Assembly: GCA_001899765.1 (NCBI GenBank)
Contig: MKWM01000017.1
Location: 1-64,000, forward strand
Source: Thiobacillus sp. 63-78
GTDB lineage: Bacteria; Pseudomonadota; Gammaproteobacteria; Burkholderiales; Thiobacillaceae
Reading direction: 5' to 3'
DNA length: 64,000 nt
Below the pieces are notes generated by a model. The model worked only from the letters and a program-made list of their open reading frames with translations. It did not search any database and was not told where the DNA came from. Positions 1 through 8,731 of this stretch are shown piece after piece. Position 1 is the stretch's first letter; the number at the start of each line of letters is the position of its first letter. The translations under genes were made by a program, and so were the position numbers.

Positions 1-174
1 TCTTTCAACTCATCAACAAATCTCGACAACGCGCCGCCTGAGTCAACTCCGATTGCCCCGCTCGCTCAGGCTCATGTGTGAATTGGAAAATACTGACAGC
101 CTCTATTGGACGGATGGGCGTCGCACGTCCCGCCCTCTTCCGCTCCTGCCGCCCCGATCTGACGGTTTCTGATT

Positions 175-200
175 TCGATATGACATCTGGAATATATCGA
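175..200. promoter_or_regulatory. ModE-like operator upstream of modA
   Basis: A perfect 7-bp dyad, TCGATAT at 175-181 and ATATCGA at 194-200, lies about 45 bp before the modA start. Its core is CGATAT, 12 bases, ATATCG. This is the layout I recall for the ModE site of E. coli modA (CGTTAT, 12 bases, ATAACG). A TATATT sequence at 202-207 could be the -10 element, so bound ModE would block the promoter. No modE gene is in the window, so the regulator is inferred. Confidence 0.5.
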
Positions 201-243
201 GTATATTTTCCCCTCGCCATTTCGAACTCACCGGAGACCTCCC

Positions 244-996
244 ATGCTTACCCGCCTGTTTTCGCGCTTCACCCTGGCCCTCGGCATCCTTGCACTGCCG
301 CTGTCCGGTCATGCCGGCCAGGCGCATGTCGCGGTCGCCGCCAACTTCCTTGCGCCGATGAAGCAACTCGCGCCACTGTTCGAACAATCCAGCGGGCACA
401 CGCTTGTTGTCTCCTCGGGCTCGACCGGCAAGTTCTACGCCCAGATCAAGAACGGCGCCCCCTTCGACGTATTGCTCGCGGCCGACGACGAAACGCCGGC
501 ACGGCTCATGCGCGAGGGCGACGCGGTGCGCACCCAGCCGTATGCGATCGGCAAACTCGCGCTGTGGAGCGCCGATCCAGGCAAGATCGACGGCACCGAT
601 TCGGTGCTGCGCAGCGGCGCCTACACCAGGCTGGCGATCGCCAATCCCAAGCTTGCGCCCTACGGCGCGGCGGCGATGCAGGTGCTCGATAAACTGGGCC
701 TGACCGATGCGGTGAAGGACAAATCCGTGATCGGAGAAAACATCGGCCAGACTTACCAGTTCGTCGCCAGCGGCAATGCGGAGATCGGTTTCGTCGCCCT
801 CTCGCAGATCACTCTCGACGGCAAACTGACCGGCGGTTCGGCCTGGCAGGTGCCCGCATCGTTTTATGCCCCGATCCGTCAGGATGCGGCGTTGCTGAAA
901 CGCGGGGCCGACAATCCGGCCGCGCAGGCACTGCTGGATTTCCTGAAAAAACCGCAGGCCCAGGCGGTCATACGAAGCTATGGCTACGACTTGTAA
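244..996 (+). CDS. modA: Molybdate ABC transporter, periplasmic binding protein
   Basis: Periplasmic receptor that binds molybdate (or tungstate) and hands it to the ModBC importer. The 250-residue product starts with a signal peptide of about 25 residues (basic MLTRLFSRF, then a hydrophobic core ending in SGHA). The mature part opens with the family pattern HVAVAANFLAPM and continues with SSGSTGKFYAQI and GAPFDVLLAADD, the oxyanion-binding loops of ModA. It is the first gene of modABC, in the usual order, and sits behind a ModE-like dyad. Length matches the family. Molybdenum uptake supplies Mo-cofactor enzymes; none is encoded in the window. Confidence 0.95.
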   Translation: MLTRLFSRFTLALGILALPLSGHAGQAHVAVAANFLAPMKQLAPLFEQSSGHTLVVSSGSTGKFYAQIKNGAPFDVLLAADDETPARLMREGDAVRTQPYAIGKLALWSADPGKIDGTDSVLRSGAYTRLAIANPKLAPYGAAAMQVLDKLGLTDAVKDKSVIGENIGQTYQFVASGNAEIGFVALSQITLDGKLTGGSAWQVPASFYAPIRQDAALLKRGADNPAAQALLDFLKKPQAQAVIRSYGYDL

Positions 997-1080
997 GGCA
1001 CGCTTCCCGTCCTGGCGAAATGGACGACATGCGCGACGGGTCGAGCGTCATGACTGACATGTCCGCATGAGTGCACGGCG

Positions 1081-1764
1081 ATGAGTCTGAGCGGCGCCAA
1101 CCTGACGGCGATCATCCTCACCCTGAAACTCGCGACCGTGACCACGCTGGTGCTGATGCTGATCGCGACGCCGCTGGCCTGGTGGCTCGCGCACACGCAA
1201 ACCCGCTGGCGCGCGGCGGTCACCGCACTGGTGGCGCTGCCACTGGTGCTGCCGCCGACGGTGCTGGGGTTTTATCTGCTGGTTCTGCTCGGCCCCAAAG
1301 GGATCATCGGCCAGTGGATGCTGGGCATGGGGCTGCATACGCTGCCTTTCACCTTCGGCGGTCTGGTGGTGGGATCGGTGGTATTTTCGATGCCCTTTGC
1401 GGTGCAGCCGATCGCCAACGCCTTTACCGCCATCGGCGTGCGCCCGCTTGAAGTGGCGGCCACCCTGCGCGCCTCGCTGTGGGATCGATTCTGGAGCGTG
1501 GCGGTACCGCTCGCGCGTCCGGGGTTCTTCACCGCGGTGGTGCTGGCGTTTGCCCATACCGTCGGCGAATTCGGCGTCGTGCTGATGCTGGGCGGCAACA
1601 TTCCGGGCGAAACCCGCGTGCTGTCAGTGGCGATCTACGACCACGTCGAAGCGATCAATTATGCCCAGGCGCACATCCTGTCGGCCGGGCTGGTGGTGTT
1701 TTCGTTTGTGGTGCTGCTGCTGCTCGGTCGACACAGCGGCCAGTGGCAGCGGATGTCGGCGTGA
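1081..1764 (+). CDS. modB: Molybdate ABC transporter, permease
   Basis: Inner-membrane channel subunit of the molybdate importer, 227 residues with about five to six hydrophobic segments. The cytoplasmic coupling loop that docks on ModC is visible in the second half (AATLRASLWDRFWSVAVPLA, the EAA-type motif), followed by FGVVLMLGGNIPGETR, typical of ModB. It lies 84 bp after modA. Its stop codon is embedded in the start region of modC (GTGA overlap), so the two are likely translated together. No clear Shine-Dalgarno sequence precedes the ATG. Confidence 0.95.
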   Translation: MSLSGANLTAIILTLKLATVTTLVLMLIATPLAWWLAHTQTRWRAAVTALVALPLVLPPTVLGFYLLVLLGPKGIIGQWMLGMGLHTLPFTFGGLVVGSVVFSMPFAVQPIANAFTAIGVRPLEVAATLRASLWDRFWSVAVPLARPGFFTAVVLAFAHTVGEFGVVLMLGGNIPGETRVLSVAIYDHVEAINYAQAHILSAGLVVFSFVVLLLLGRHSGQWQRMSA

Positions 1765-2825
1765 GCACCATCGCCGCCCGCTTCCGTTCCACATTGGGAA
1801 GCTTTGAACTCGATGCCGAATTCAGCGTGCCGGCGCATGGCATCAGCGCGCTGTTCGGCCCGTCGGCATCGGGCAAGACCACGCTGCTGCGGCTGATTGC
1901 CGGGCTTGCCCGCGCGCCGGGCTCGCTGACCGTCGCCGGCGAAGTGTGGCAGGATGAGCGCCGCTTCGTCCCCACCCACCGCCGCGCGCTCGGTTATGTG
2001 TTCCAGGAGGCCAGTCTGTTCCCGCACCTCGACGTGCGCGGCAATCTGCAATACGGCTGGAAACGCGTACCCGCTGCCGAACGCCGCATCGCCTTTGACG
2101 ATGTGATCGACTGGCTGGGGCTGGGCGCGCTGCTGGCGCAGTCGCCGCAGCAACTGTCCGGTGGACAGCGCCAGCGCGTCGCCATCGGTCGTGCGCTGCT
2201 CGCCAGCCCGCGCCTGCTGCTGATGGACGAACCGCTGTCGGCGCTCGATACCACCAGTCGCGCCGAGATTCTGCCGTATCTGGAACAGCTGCACCGCCAG
2301 CTTGAGCTGCCGATCATCTATGTCAGCCATGCGCTCGACGAAGTGGCGCGTCTGGCCGACACGCTGCTGCTGATCGAAGCCGGGAAGATCGTCCATCAAG
2401 GGCCGCTCGCCGACGGGCTGACCCGGCTCGACCTGCCGCTGGCGCACCGCGACACCGCCGCCACGGTCATCGATACCACGGTGGTCTCGCACGACCCGGC
2501 ATTTCAGCTCACCCATGTCGCGCGCCAACGCGTCGCATTCGAGCTGCCCGGTCTGCACGGCGCCCCCGGTGTGCCGTTGCGGGTGCGCGTCGCCGCACGC
2601 GACGTCAGCCTGGCGCTCGTCGCGCCGCAACAGACCAGCATCCTGAATCTGCTGCCGGCCAGGGTCATCGAACTGGCGGACGATACGCCCGGACAGGTAC
2701 TGGTGCGGCTGGCACTGGACGATATGGTGCTGCTCGCGCGCATCACTCGAAAATCGGCCCGGCTGCTGGATCTTCAGCCCGGCACGCAGGTCGTGGCGCA
2801 GGTGAAGAGCGTGGCCGTGGCGTGA
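1761..2825 (+). CDS. modC: Molybdate ABC transporter, ATP-binding protein
   Basis: ATPase that powers molybdate import. I chose the GTG at 1761 because it overlaps the modB stop (GTGA) and gives 354 residues, the normal ModC length; the open frame runs further upstream only as a shadow of modB. Walker A GPSASGKTT is at residues 33-41, the ABC signature LSGGQRQRV near 132-140 and Walker B LLLMDEPLSALD after it, then the switch histidine in YVSHALDEV. The C-terminal 70 or so residues (from LLPARVIEL) form the MOP domain that binds molybdate and can inhibit transport. Confidence 0.94.
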   Translation: MSTIAARFRSTLGSFELDAEFSVPAHGISALFGPSASGKTTLLRLIAGLARAPGSLTVAGEVWQDERRFVPTHRRALGYVFQEASLFPHLDVRGNLQYGWKRVPAAERRIAFDDVIDWLGLGALLAQSPQQLSGGQRQRVAIGRALLASPRLLLMDEPLSALDTTSRAEILPYLEQLHRQLELPIIYVSHALDEVARLADTLLLIEAGKIVHQGPLADGLTRLDLPLAHRDTAATVIDTTVVSHDPAFQLTHVARQRVAFELPGLHGAPGVPLRVRVAARDVSLALVAPQQTSILNLLPARVIELADDTPGQVLVRLALDDMVLLARITRKSARLLDLQPGTQVVAQVKSVAVA

Positions 2826-2850
2826 ACCGGCCTGTCTGCCGGCGGGACGC

Positions 2851-3216
2851 CTACAGTTCGGAAAACAGGTAGACCAGCAGCGCGATGCCGAACATCACCA
2901 CCGACAGGTTCATCGCAATCCCGCCCCAGGTACAGTAGCGCACGGGGATCTCGATCGGCTTCAGTGTCCGCAGTACGCGCCGGAACTGCACAATGGAAAA
3001 ACTGATCATCAACAGCGCCAGACTGATGAAGCCGATGCCGATCCAGAACGACAGATCGCGTCCCGCATGATCCGGACTTTTACGCAGCACATGCAGGAAC
3101 AAACCGAAGCGTTCGAGCACGAAACCAAACGCCATCAGGGTCAGGCCGGTACGGTTCCACGCCATCAGCGTGCGTTCGGCAGCAAAGAATACGCGCGGAT
3201 CATTGAGGTCGGACAT
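2851..3216 (-). CDS. DUF202 (YidH-type) small membrane protein
   Basis: A 121-residue inner-membrane protein of the DUF202 family. The N-terminus DPRVFFAAERTLMAWNRTGL is the family signature, followed by three hydrophobic segments (about residues 25-45, 60-80 and 98-118). The function of the family is not established; in eukaryotes it forms the C-terminal part of VTC polyphosphate synthases. It begins 2 bp after the stop of oxyR on the same strand and is probably co-transcribed with it. It converges on modC with a 25-bp gap. Confidence 0.8.
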   Translation of the reverse strand: MSDLNDPRVFFAAERTLMAWNRTGLTLMAFGFVLERFGLFLHVLRKSPDHAGRDLSFWIGIGFISLALLMISFSIVQFRRVLRTLKPIEIPVRYCTWGGIAMNLSVVMFGIALLVYLFSEL

Positions 3217-3218
3217 GC

Positions 3219-4124
3219 TCAGACGGGCTCCACTTCAGTTGGCAAACTTGCTTTCAACGTCGCGGCGAGACGTTCGAATGTTTCGGGGAACGGCGCACGC
3301 TTGCGCCACGCCAGACCAATCGTGCGCCCCGGCACCGGTTTCCTGAACGGCCGGATTTCGACGGATTTCCTGCTGACCCGCGGCCCCGCTCCCACTGCCA
3401 GCGCCGGCAGCAGGGTGAGGCCCAGCCCCATCCCCACCATCTGCCGCAGGGTTTCCAGGCTGGTGGCGCGCACTTCTTCCCGACCGATATTGCCCGTACC
3501 GCACACGTCGAGCGCCTGATCGCGGAGGCAGTGCCCCTCATCGAGCAGCAGGAGTTTCTCGTTCACGATCTCGGACACTTTCAAGATGCCGTGTTTGGCG
3601 AGTGCGTGTCCGGCCGGCAGCGCGGCAAAGAATGGCTCATGAAAAAGCGGTTCGACATGCAGGCTGTCGTCCGCGATGGGCAGCGCCATCAGGCCGGCAT
3701 CAAGCTTTCCTTCGAGCAGATGGTCAAGGATCTGCGGCGTGATTTCCTCGCGCAGGAGCAAGCGCAATCCCGGATGCTTGCGGCGCACCAGCGTCAATGC
3801 GAGCGGAAGGTAATAAGGCCCCAAAGTGGGAATGATGCCGAGATGCAAGGTACGCGACATCGGGTCCTGCATGTGCCGGGCGAGTTCGCGGATACGTTCG
3901 GACTCCTCGACGATCGTGCGCGCGGCGGCAAGGATTTCCTGCCCGATCGGGGTCGGGCGGATGCGTTTCAGGCTGCGGTCGAACAGCGTCACGCCCAGAA
4001 AATCCTCCAGCTTCCTGATCTGGGTGGAGAGCGTCGACTGCGTGATGAAGCAGGCTTCGGCGGCACGGCCGAAGTGACCGTGATCGGCAAGCGCCACCAG
4101 ATATTTCAATTCCTGAAGGGTCAT
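3219..4124 (-). CDS. oxyR: LysR-type peroxide sensor OxyR
   Basis: Transcription factor that senses hydrogen peroxide through a disulfide. The 301-residue product has an N-terminal winged helix-turn-helix (FGRAAEACFITQSTLSTQI, residues 18-36) and a LysR substrate domain. The two redox cysteines fall at residues 199 and 208, exactly the positions of Cys199 and Cys208 in E. coli OxyR. This makes the call much firmer than a generic LysR assignment. It is followed 2 bp later by a DUF202 gene. No catalase or peroxiredoxin gene is adjacent. Confidence 0.9.
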   Translation of the reverse strand: MTLQELKYLVALADHGHFGRAAEACFITQSTLSTQIRKLEDFLGVTLFDRSLKRIRPTPIGQEILAAARTIVEESERIRELARHMQDPMSRTLHLGIIPTLGPYYLPLALTLVRRKHPGLRLLLREEITPQILDHLLEGKLDAGLMALPIADDSLHVEPLFHEPFFAALPAGHALAKHGILKVSEIVNEKLLLLDEGHCLRDQALDVCGTGNIGREEVRATSLETLRQMVGMGLGLTLLPALAVGAGPRVSRKSVEIRPFRKPVPGRTIGLAWRKRAPFPETFERLAATLKASLPTEVEPV

Positions 4125-4234
4125 GAGGGTGTCGTGTGTCTGTCTGCTATCCGGTCAGTCTGCATGTGGCCGGCAGGTCCTGCCACGCTTTCACGCAAAG
4201 GCCGATTTCCGGTGGACCACATGACGGAAATCGC

Positions 4235-5989
4235 TCAGCGCATTTTTTCGCGAAAGGTTTCCTCTTCGATAAAACTCCGGTTCGGCCTGAGCAGATCGCG
4301 CAGCGAAACGGTGCCGATGAGATTCATGCTGTCCAGATCCTGTACCACAGGCAGACAGCTTACTTCGAGCTGGGCCATGCGACCCGCGGCAAAACGGGCT
4401 GTCGCATTCGGCAGCAGCACGTGTTCGGGCAGCAGCGGAGCCAGCACATCCGCGCATCGCGCCAGGGAATGCCGATGCGCGCGCAGCGTGGGGTAATCCA
4501 CCATTCCCAGCACGCGCCCTTCGCTTGTCACGGGGTAGACCCGATCCAGATTGTAGTCGTCGTAGTAGTGCGACAAGGCATCCGCCACAGGGATGGTGCC
4601 GTCTATGGCAATGATCCTGGCGCTCATCAGATCGCTCACATGCTGCCGTTCCAGCGGGTCGGCGCCATATTCCCGGAAAATATGCAGGCCACGGCGCGCG
4701 ATCTTTTCGGTCATGATGGAGCGCTTCAGGGTGAGCGTGGTCAGGCCGTAGGCGACGGCGGTCGTCAGCATCAGCGGCAACAGCGCCTCGCTGTCGTGGG
4801 TGAGGCCGAAAGCAAAGACGATCGCGGTCAAGGGCGCACCGAGCGTGCTTCCCAGCACCCCCGCCATACAGACCAGCGCCCACAGTTCCGGCGAGGCGCC
4901 CGGCAGATAGGGCGCCAACAAGACGCCCAGCCCTGCGCCCAGTATCAGCAACGGAGCCAGCACGCCGCCCGAAGTGCCCGAACCAAGCGCCACCACCCAG
5001 ATCACCGCTTTCACCGCCAGGAGCGAAATTGCGGCGGCCACGAGCAGATGGCCATTGAGCAGGTCGCCGATGACATCGTAGCCCATGCCCAATGCGCGAG
5101 GCTCAAGATAGCCGCCGATCCCCACGATCAGCCCCCCGATTGCGGGCCACCACATCCAGTGCACCGGAAGCTTGTGGAAACAATCCTCGGTCTTGTAAAG
5201 CGCAAAGGTCAGCAGCACGGCCAGGGCGCCGCACAGCAAGCCCGCGACGACACACGAAACCAGGGCCATCATGGAAACCGGCTCAGTTTGCAGCGGGAAA
5301 AGCGGACCCGCAGGGAACACGAGACCGCGCAGGAAACCGGCCACGGCGCACGCAAGCGCCACCGGCAACAGGCTGCGCGGGCGCAATTCGAACAACAGCA
5401 GTTCGACTGCCAGCAGAAGCGCTGCGACAGGGGTGGAGAAAATAGCCGTCATGCCGGCGCATGCGCCCGCGACCAGCAAGGTTTTGCGCTCGGCGGCGGT
5501 CAGATGCAGATACTGCGCAACCAGCGAGCCCAACGATCCGCCTGTCATGATGATGGGGCCTTCGGCGCCAAACGGGCCCCCGCTGCCGATGACGATGCCC
5601 GAGGAAATCGGCTTGAGCACGGCCACTCTCGGCGACATCTGGCTCTTGCCGAACAGAATGGTCTCCATGGCCTCGGGAATGCCGTGCCCCCGGATCTTGT
5701 CACTGCCGTAACGCGCCATGAGTCCAACCAGCAGTCCGCCTATCGCCGGCACCAGGATGACTGCCAGCCCCAGCGCATTCTGGGCCGGCGACACAACCTC
5801 CCACGACAGACGCTGATAAAAAAACAGATTGGTGAAGAAGTGGATCAACGCGAGTAGCGCCGCCGCGGCGAACGTGCTGACGGCACCAATCAATATAGCG
5901 ACACCGGACACCATCACGAGCCGACGATCAACCGAATAATCGCTCTTGGCGTGTATCACACAATTTTCCCCGACTTCATTTGTACCCAT
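4235..5989 (-). CDS. CLC-type chloride channel/antiporter with CBS domains
   Basis: Integral membrane chloride channel or proton/chloride exchanger, 584 residues. About 10-12 membrane helices fill residues 20-440. The CLC anion-pathway motifs are visible: GSGGPFGAEGPI (equivalent of GREGP, with the gating glutamate kept) and GTSGGVLAPLL (GxFxP-like). Residues about 455-575 hold two CBS domains (VSDLMSARIIAIDG and the last 60 residues), which usually bind adenine nucleotides and regulate gating. It lies 110 bp upstream of oxyR on the same strand. Substrate preference (chloride, fluoride, nitrate) cannot be read from sequence alone. Confidence 0.88.
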   Translation of the reverse strand: MGTNEVGENCVIHAKSDYSVDRRLVMVSGVAILIGAVSTFAAAALLALIHFFTNLFFYQRLSWEVVSPAQNALGLAVILVPAIGGLLVGLMARYGSDKIRGHGIPEAMETILFGKSQMSPRVAVLKPISSGIVIGSGGPFGAEGPIIMTGGSLGSLVAQYLHLTAAERKTLLVAGACAGMTAIFSTPVAALLLAVELLLFELRPRSLLPVALACAVAGFLRGLVFPAGPLFPLQTEPVSMMALVSCVVAGLLCGALAVLLTFALYKTEDCFHKLPVHWMWWPAIGGLIVGIGGYLEPRALGMGYDVIGDLLNGHLLVAAAISLLAVKAVIWVVALGSGTSGGVLAPLLILGAGLGVLLAPYLPGASPELWALVCMAGVLGSTLGAPLTAIVFAFGLTHDSEALLPLMLTTAVAYGLTTLTLKRSIMTEKIARRGLHIFREYGADPLERQHVSDLMSARIIAIDGTIPVADALSHYYDDYNLDRVYPVTSEGRVLGMVDYPTLRAHRHSLARCADVLAPLLPEHVLLPNATARFAAGRMAQLEVSCLPVVQDLDSMNLIGTVSLRDLLRPNRSFIEEETFREKMR

Positions 5990-6509
5990 CCCAGGACACT
6001 GGCCGATACGCCGGCAGAGCCCTCTATTGCCGCCCGGAGAAACCCCTTGCGCGCCGCCGAATATATCATGTCAGGAGGTATTCGATGGTCCTCGCAGACG
6101 GATGCTCGCAGATTTCAACCATCAAGGCATGGGCGAAAGAGAGGACCATGCGGTTGCAACGTCGGGATACCCCACCCACGCAGTGCCGGCCATGTGGTTT
6201 CCCTGAAATACATGACGCAAGCCCCGCCCGATCGTTCGTTTTCATCAATTTATTTATTTAATGACATTGATCAGACAAATCATTATTCACGGCCCCGAAT
6301 GCTCCGCCCCGCCGGGATCGAAGCCGCAGAGGGAAGAAGGGTACGTGGACGCTCTGTCGAGCGTGCTTGAAGACCCGGCCATCAACCGGGCAAGGAGGCT
6401 GGCCAGGAGAACCGGGGTATGGGTCCGGTTGCACGGGCCGATTGTGGTGGATGCCGCCGCCCGTTCTCGTTGCCGCGGCGCGGCGCGGCGCGGGATCAGG
6501 CCCTTCGCA
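5990..6509. other. 520-bp gap without a convincing gene
   Basis: Between the CLC gene and the HPP gene (both minus strand) no frame shows a credible start, ribosome-binding site or recognisable protein. A notable A/T-rich island lies at about 6236-6296 in otherwise GC-rich DNA, and a GC-rich run of overlapping GCGGC units is at about 6475-6495. The A/T-rich part may be the promoter region of the CLC gene, but I see no sigma-70 pair good enough to call. Confidence 0.5.
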
Positions 6510-7313
6510 TTATCCCGCCGCTTCCACGGCCGGCCCGGATACCGACCCTGCCATGTCGACCGCATGCTGATGATGCCCCAGCGCCAGCGAATAAATCTTC
6601 TGCAGATCCTCTTCGCTGACGTCGATGAACGTATCGATCTGGCTCAAGGCGTAAACCAGGTCGCTGTGCGGAATCATGCATTTTTCGTCGGTGTGGTTCA
6701 CGTCCTCGGTCAGCGCCTCGCACACCACCGCCATGCGCCACCAGGCTTGCGGGTAGCGCCGCCAGGAAAACGGGAAATTGTATGCCACGGCCACGATCAA
6801 TATGATCACTGTATTGATCAGCACCGGCATCACGATAAACCCATAACCCAGCGCATGGACCGCTTCGCCCCCCACCACAGCCGTGAGCGCGGTGGCGCCA
6901 CCGGGCGGATGGAGGCAGCGCAGGGGGTACATCAAGGCAATTGACAGCGCGACCGCCATCGATGCGGCCAGTATCGGTTCGTAACCCAGCCACTGCTGGC
7001 TGGCGACCCCCGCCAGCGCCGACACCAGATGACCGCCGAATACCGACCACGGCTGCGACATCGCGCCATGCGGCGCCGCGAACAACAGTACGGCGGAAGA
7101 CCCCATCGAGCTTGCGATCAAGACGGCGACGTGAGTGCCCAGCAGTAGATTGCTCACCCAGAATACGACCAGAATACCGAACAGCCCGCCGACCGCCGAT
7201 ATCCAGTGTTCGCGCTCCGAAACCGTGTACGCGATCTTCAGCGCATTCCAGCCCCGCATGAGGCCGGCCCATTTTTGCGCAACGCGCTTCGAAAACGCAA
7301 AGGTAGTTTTCAT
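6510..7313 (-). CDS. HPP family integral membrane protein
   Basis: A 267-residue membrane protein with four predicted helices between residues 35 and 190. The family-defining motif is present as CLHPPGGATAL. HPP proteins are widespread and poorly characterised; a cyanobacterial and plant homologue has been linked to nitrite transport into plastids, but this cannot be carried over here. The C-terminal 75 residues are soluble and acidic (HSDLVYALSQIDTFIDVSEE). It starts 18 bp after the DsrC-like gene on the same strand, and both are divergent from a LysR regulator, so a small regulated operon is likely. Confidence 0.82.
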   Translation of the reverse strand: MKTTFAFSKRVAQKWAGLMRGWNALKIAYTVSEREHWISAVGGLFGILVVFWVSNLLLGTHVAVLIASSMGSSAVLLFAAPHGAMSQPWSVFGGHLVSALAGVASQQWLGYEPILAASMAVALSIALMYPLRCLHPPGGATALTAVVGGEAVHALGYGFIVMPVLINTVIILIVAVAYNFPFSWRRYPQAWWRMAVVCEALTEDVNHTDEKCMIPHSDLVYALSQIDTFIDVSEEDLQKIYSLALGHHQHAVDMAGSVSGPAVEAAG

Positions 7314-7331
7314 TGTTTTCAGGCCTTCCCT

Positions 7332-7679
7332 TTATACGTCGAGCATGAGTTTCAATGGCTTGCGCATGCCGGCGATGCGGCAGGCCTGCTGCCCATAACC
7401 ATGCGGAAACAAAGCGTAAAGTGTCTGCTTGGCGGTGCGTTTATCCCCATTCGCCCCCGCCAGATACTGAATGACCTGCCGTGCTTCGGGCACACTCTCG
7501 GTATCTTTGTACCAGTCGCGGATAAAGTCGATCACCCTCCAGTGGGCGGGAGACAGTACCAGGTCATACTCATGAGCCCGCAGTTGGGCATGGGCACGAT
7601 TCCAGTCGCGGGGGTCGAGCAGATACCCCTCTTCATCGCAGGGTGGAATGGGACTTTCCCGTTCAGCCAGAAGACTCAT
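7332..7679 (-). CDS. DsrC/TusE-family protein with one of the two cysteines
   Basis: A 115-residue member of the DsrC/TusE/RspA family of sulfur-relay and regulatory proteins. I chose the ATG at 7679, preceded by GGAG at good spacing, over a TTG 18 bp upstream. The C-terminal arm reads CRIAGMRKP, with Cys100 at the position of CysB of DsrC, but the penultimate-type cysteine CysA (position 111) is Leu and the arm ends LKLMLDV. CysA is the residue that carries sulfur in DsrC and TusE, so this protein is unlikely to act as a persulfide carrier in the usual way. It is transcribed ahead of the HPP gene. Confidence 0.82.
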   Translation of the reverse strand: MSLLAERESPIPPCDEEGYLLDPRDWNRAHAQLRAHEYDLVLSPAHWRVIDFIRDWYKDTESVPEARQVIQYLAGANGDKRTAKQTLYALFPHGYGQQACRIAGMRKPLKLMLDV

Positions 7680-7781
7680 ACGCGCTCCAACTTTCAAGAC
7701 GGAGGCAAGTTTAGAGTTCTCTTATATATCTATCCAACGATAAATTTTGGTGTCTAATATCGGAAAATCAGATGGTCAATC

Positions 7782-8642
7782 ATGGATACCGAACTCGCCC
7801 GTACTTTCCTGGCCGTGGCGGCCACAGGCAACTTCGTCGCCGCCGCCAGCCGGCTGCATGTCACGCAATCAACCGTTAGCGCCCGCATTCACACGCTGGA
7901 AACGACCCTGAGCGCACGCCTGTTCCATCGCGGCCGGAATGGCGCGGAACTGACGCCCTCAGGAAAACGTTTTCTGCGGCACGCCAAGCATCTGGTGCGC
8001 ACGCTGGAACAGGCCATTCACGATGTCGGTCTGCCGCAGGGATTTCGCGACGTGCTGACCCTGTCCGGGCGTCTCGCACTATGGGAAGGCTTCCTGCCGC
8101 ACTGGGTGGACTGGATGCACAAGGCCGCGCCGGACATTTCGCTGCGCCTGGAGATCGGCTTCGAATCCGACATCATGGAAAGCCTGATCGAAGGCACGGT
8201 GGATATCGGCGTGATGTATACGCCGACCTCCCGGCCCGGCCTGGTCGTGGAGCCGCTGTTCGACGAAGCCTTGCTGCTGGTGGCCAGCGAGCCTACGGAG
8301 GGCTGGTCGGACGAGGGGTATATCCATATCGACTGGGGCCCCGAGTTTCATGCCAAGTTCAGCGATCATCATCCCGATGCGCCACCGCCCACACTGGTCG
8401 CCAACATCGGCTGGCTGGGGGTGCAGCAGCTCCTGACTTATGGCGGCAGCGGGTATTTTCCCAAACGCCTGGTCCGCCACTACCTTGAAGACGGGCTGCT
8501 GTGGCAGGTGCCCGACAGCCCGCAGTTCAAGCTGCCGGCCTATATGGTGTTCCCCCACGACAGCGAGAGCGACAGCACCACCCTGAAGCAGGCGCTCGAC
8601 GGACTGCGTGAACTGGCCCAGGCGGAACAGTCGCGGTACTGA
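7782..8642 (+). CDS. LysR family transcriptional regulator
   Basis: A 286-residue LysR-type regulator. The N-terminal helix-turn-helix is clear (NFVAAASRLHVTQSTVSARI, residues 17-36) and the rest is the effector-binding domain. It is divergent from the DsrC-like/HPP operon with a 102-bp intergenic region that is A/T-rich and contains TATC and GATA half-sites around 7727-7742, a layout typical of LysR autoregulation and control of the neighbour. The effector is unknown. It converges on a methyltransferase gene downstream. Confidence 0.88.
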   Translation: MDTELARTFLAVAATGNFVAAASRLHVTQSTVSARIHTLETTLSARLFHRGRNGAELTPSGKRFLRHAKHLVRTLEQAIHDVGLPQGFRDVLTLSGRLALWEGFLPHWVDWMHKAAPDISLRLEIGFESDIMESLIEGTVDIGVMYTPTSRPGLVVEPLFDEALLLVASEPTEGWSDEGYIHIDWGPEFHAKFSDHHPDAPPPTLVANIGWLGVQQLLTYGGSGYFPKRLVRHYLEDGLLWQVPDSPQFKLPAYMVFPHDSESDSTTLKQALDGLRELAQAEQSRY

Positions 8643-8731
8643 ATCGTTGCGCGGCACGCTGCATTCCGGGCCAGCCGGCCGGTTCCAGCCTGCCGATCAA
8701 CCTGGAACGCCACGTACTGGTGGCCGACGTG

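Noticed and set aside
4136-5857. 573-codon open frame antisense to the CLC channel gene
   Set aside because: Composition is dominated by Arg, Gln and His from reversed hydrophobic codons; no domain visible.
6263-6279. FNR site near TTGATCAGACAAAT
   Set aside because: Only the left half-site TTGAT is good; the right half deviates from ATCAA, so the match is too weak.
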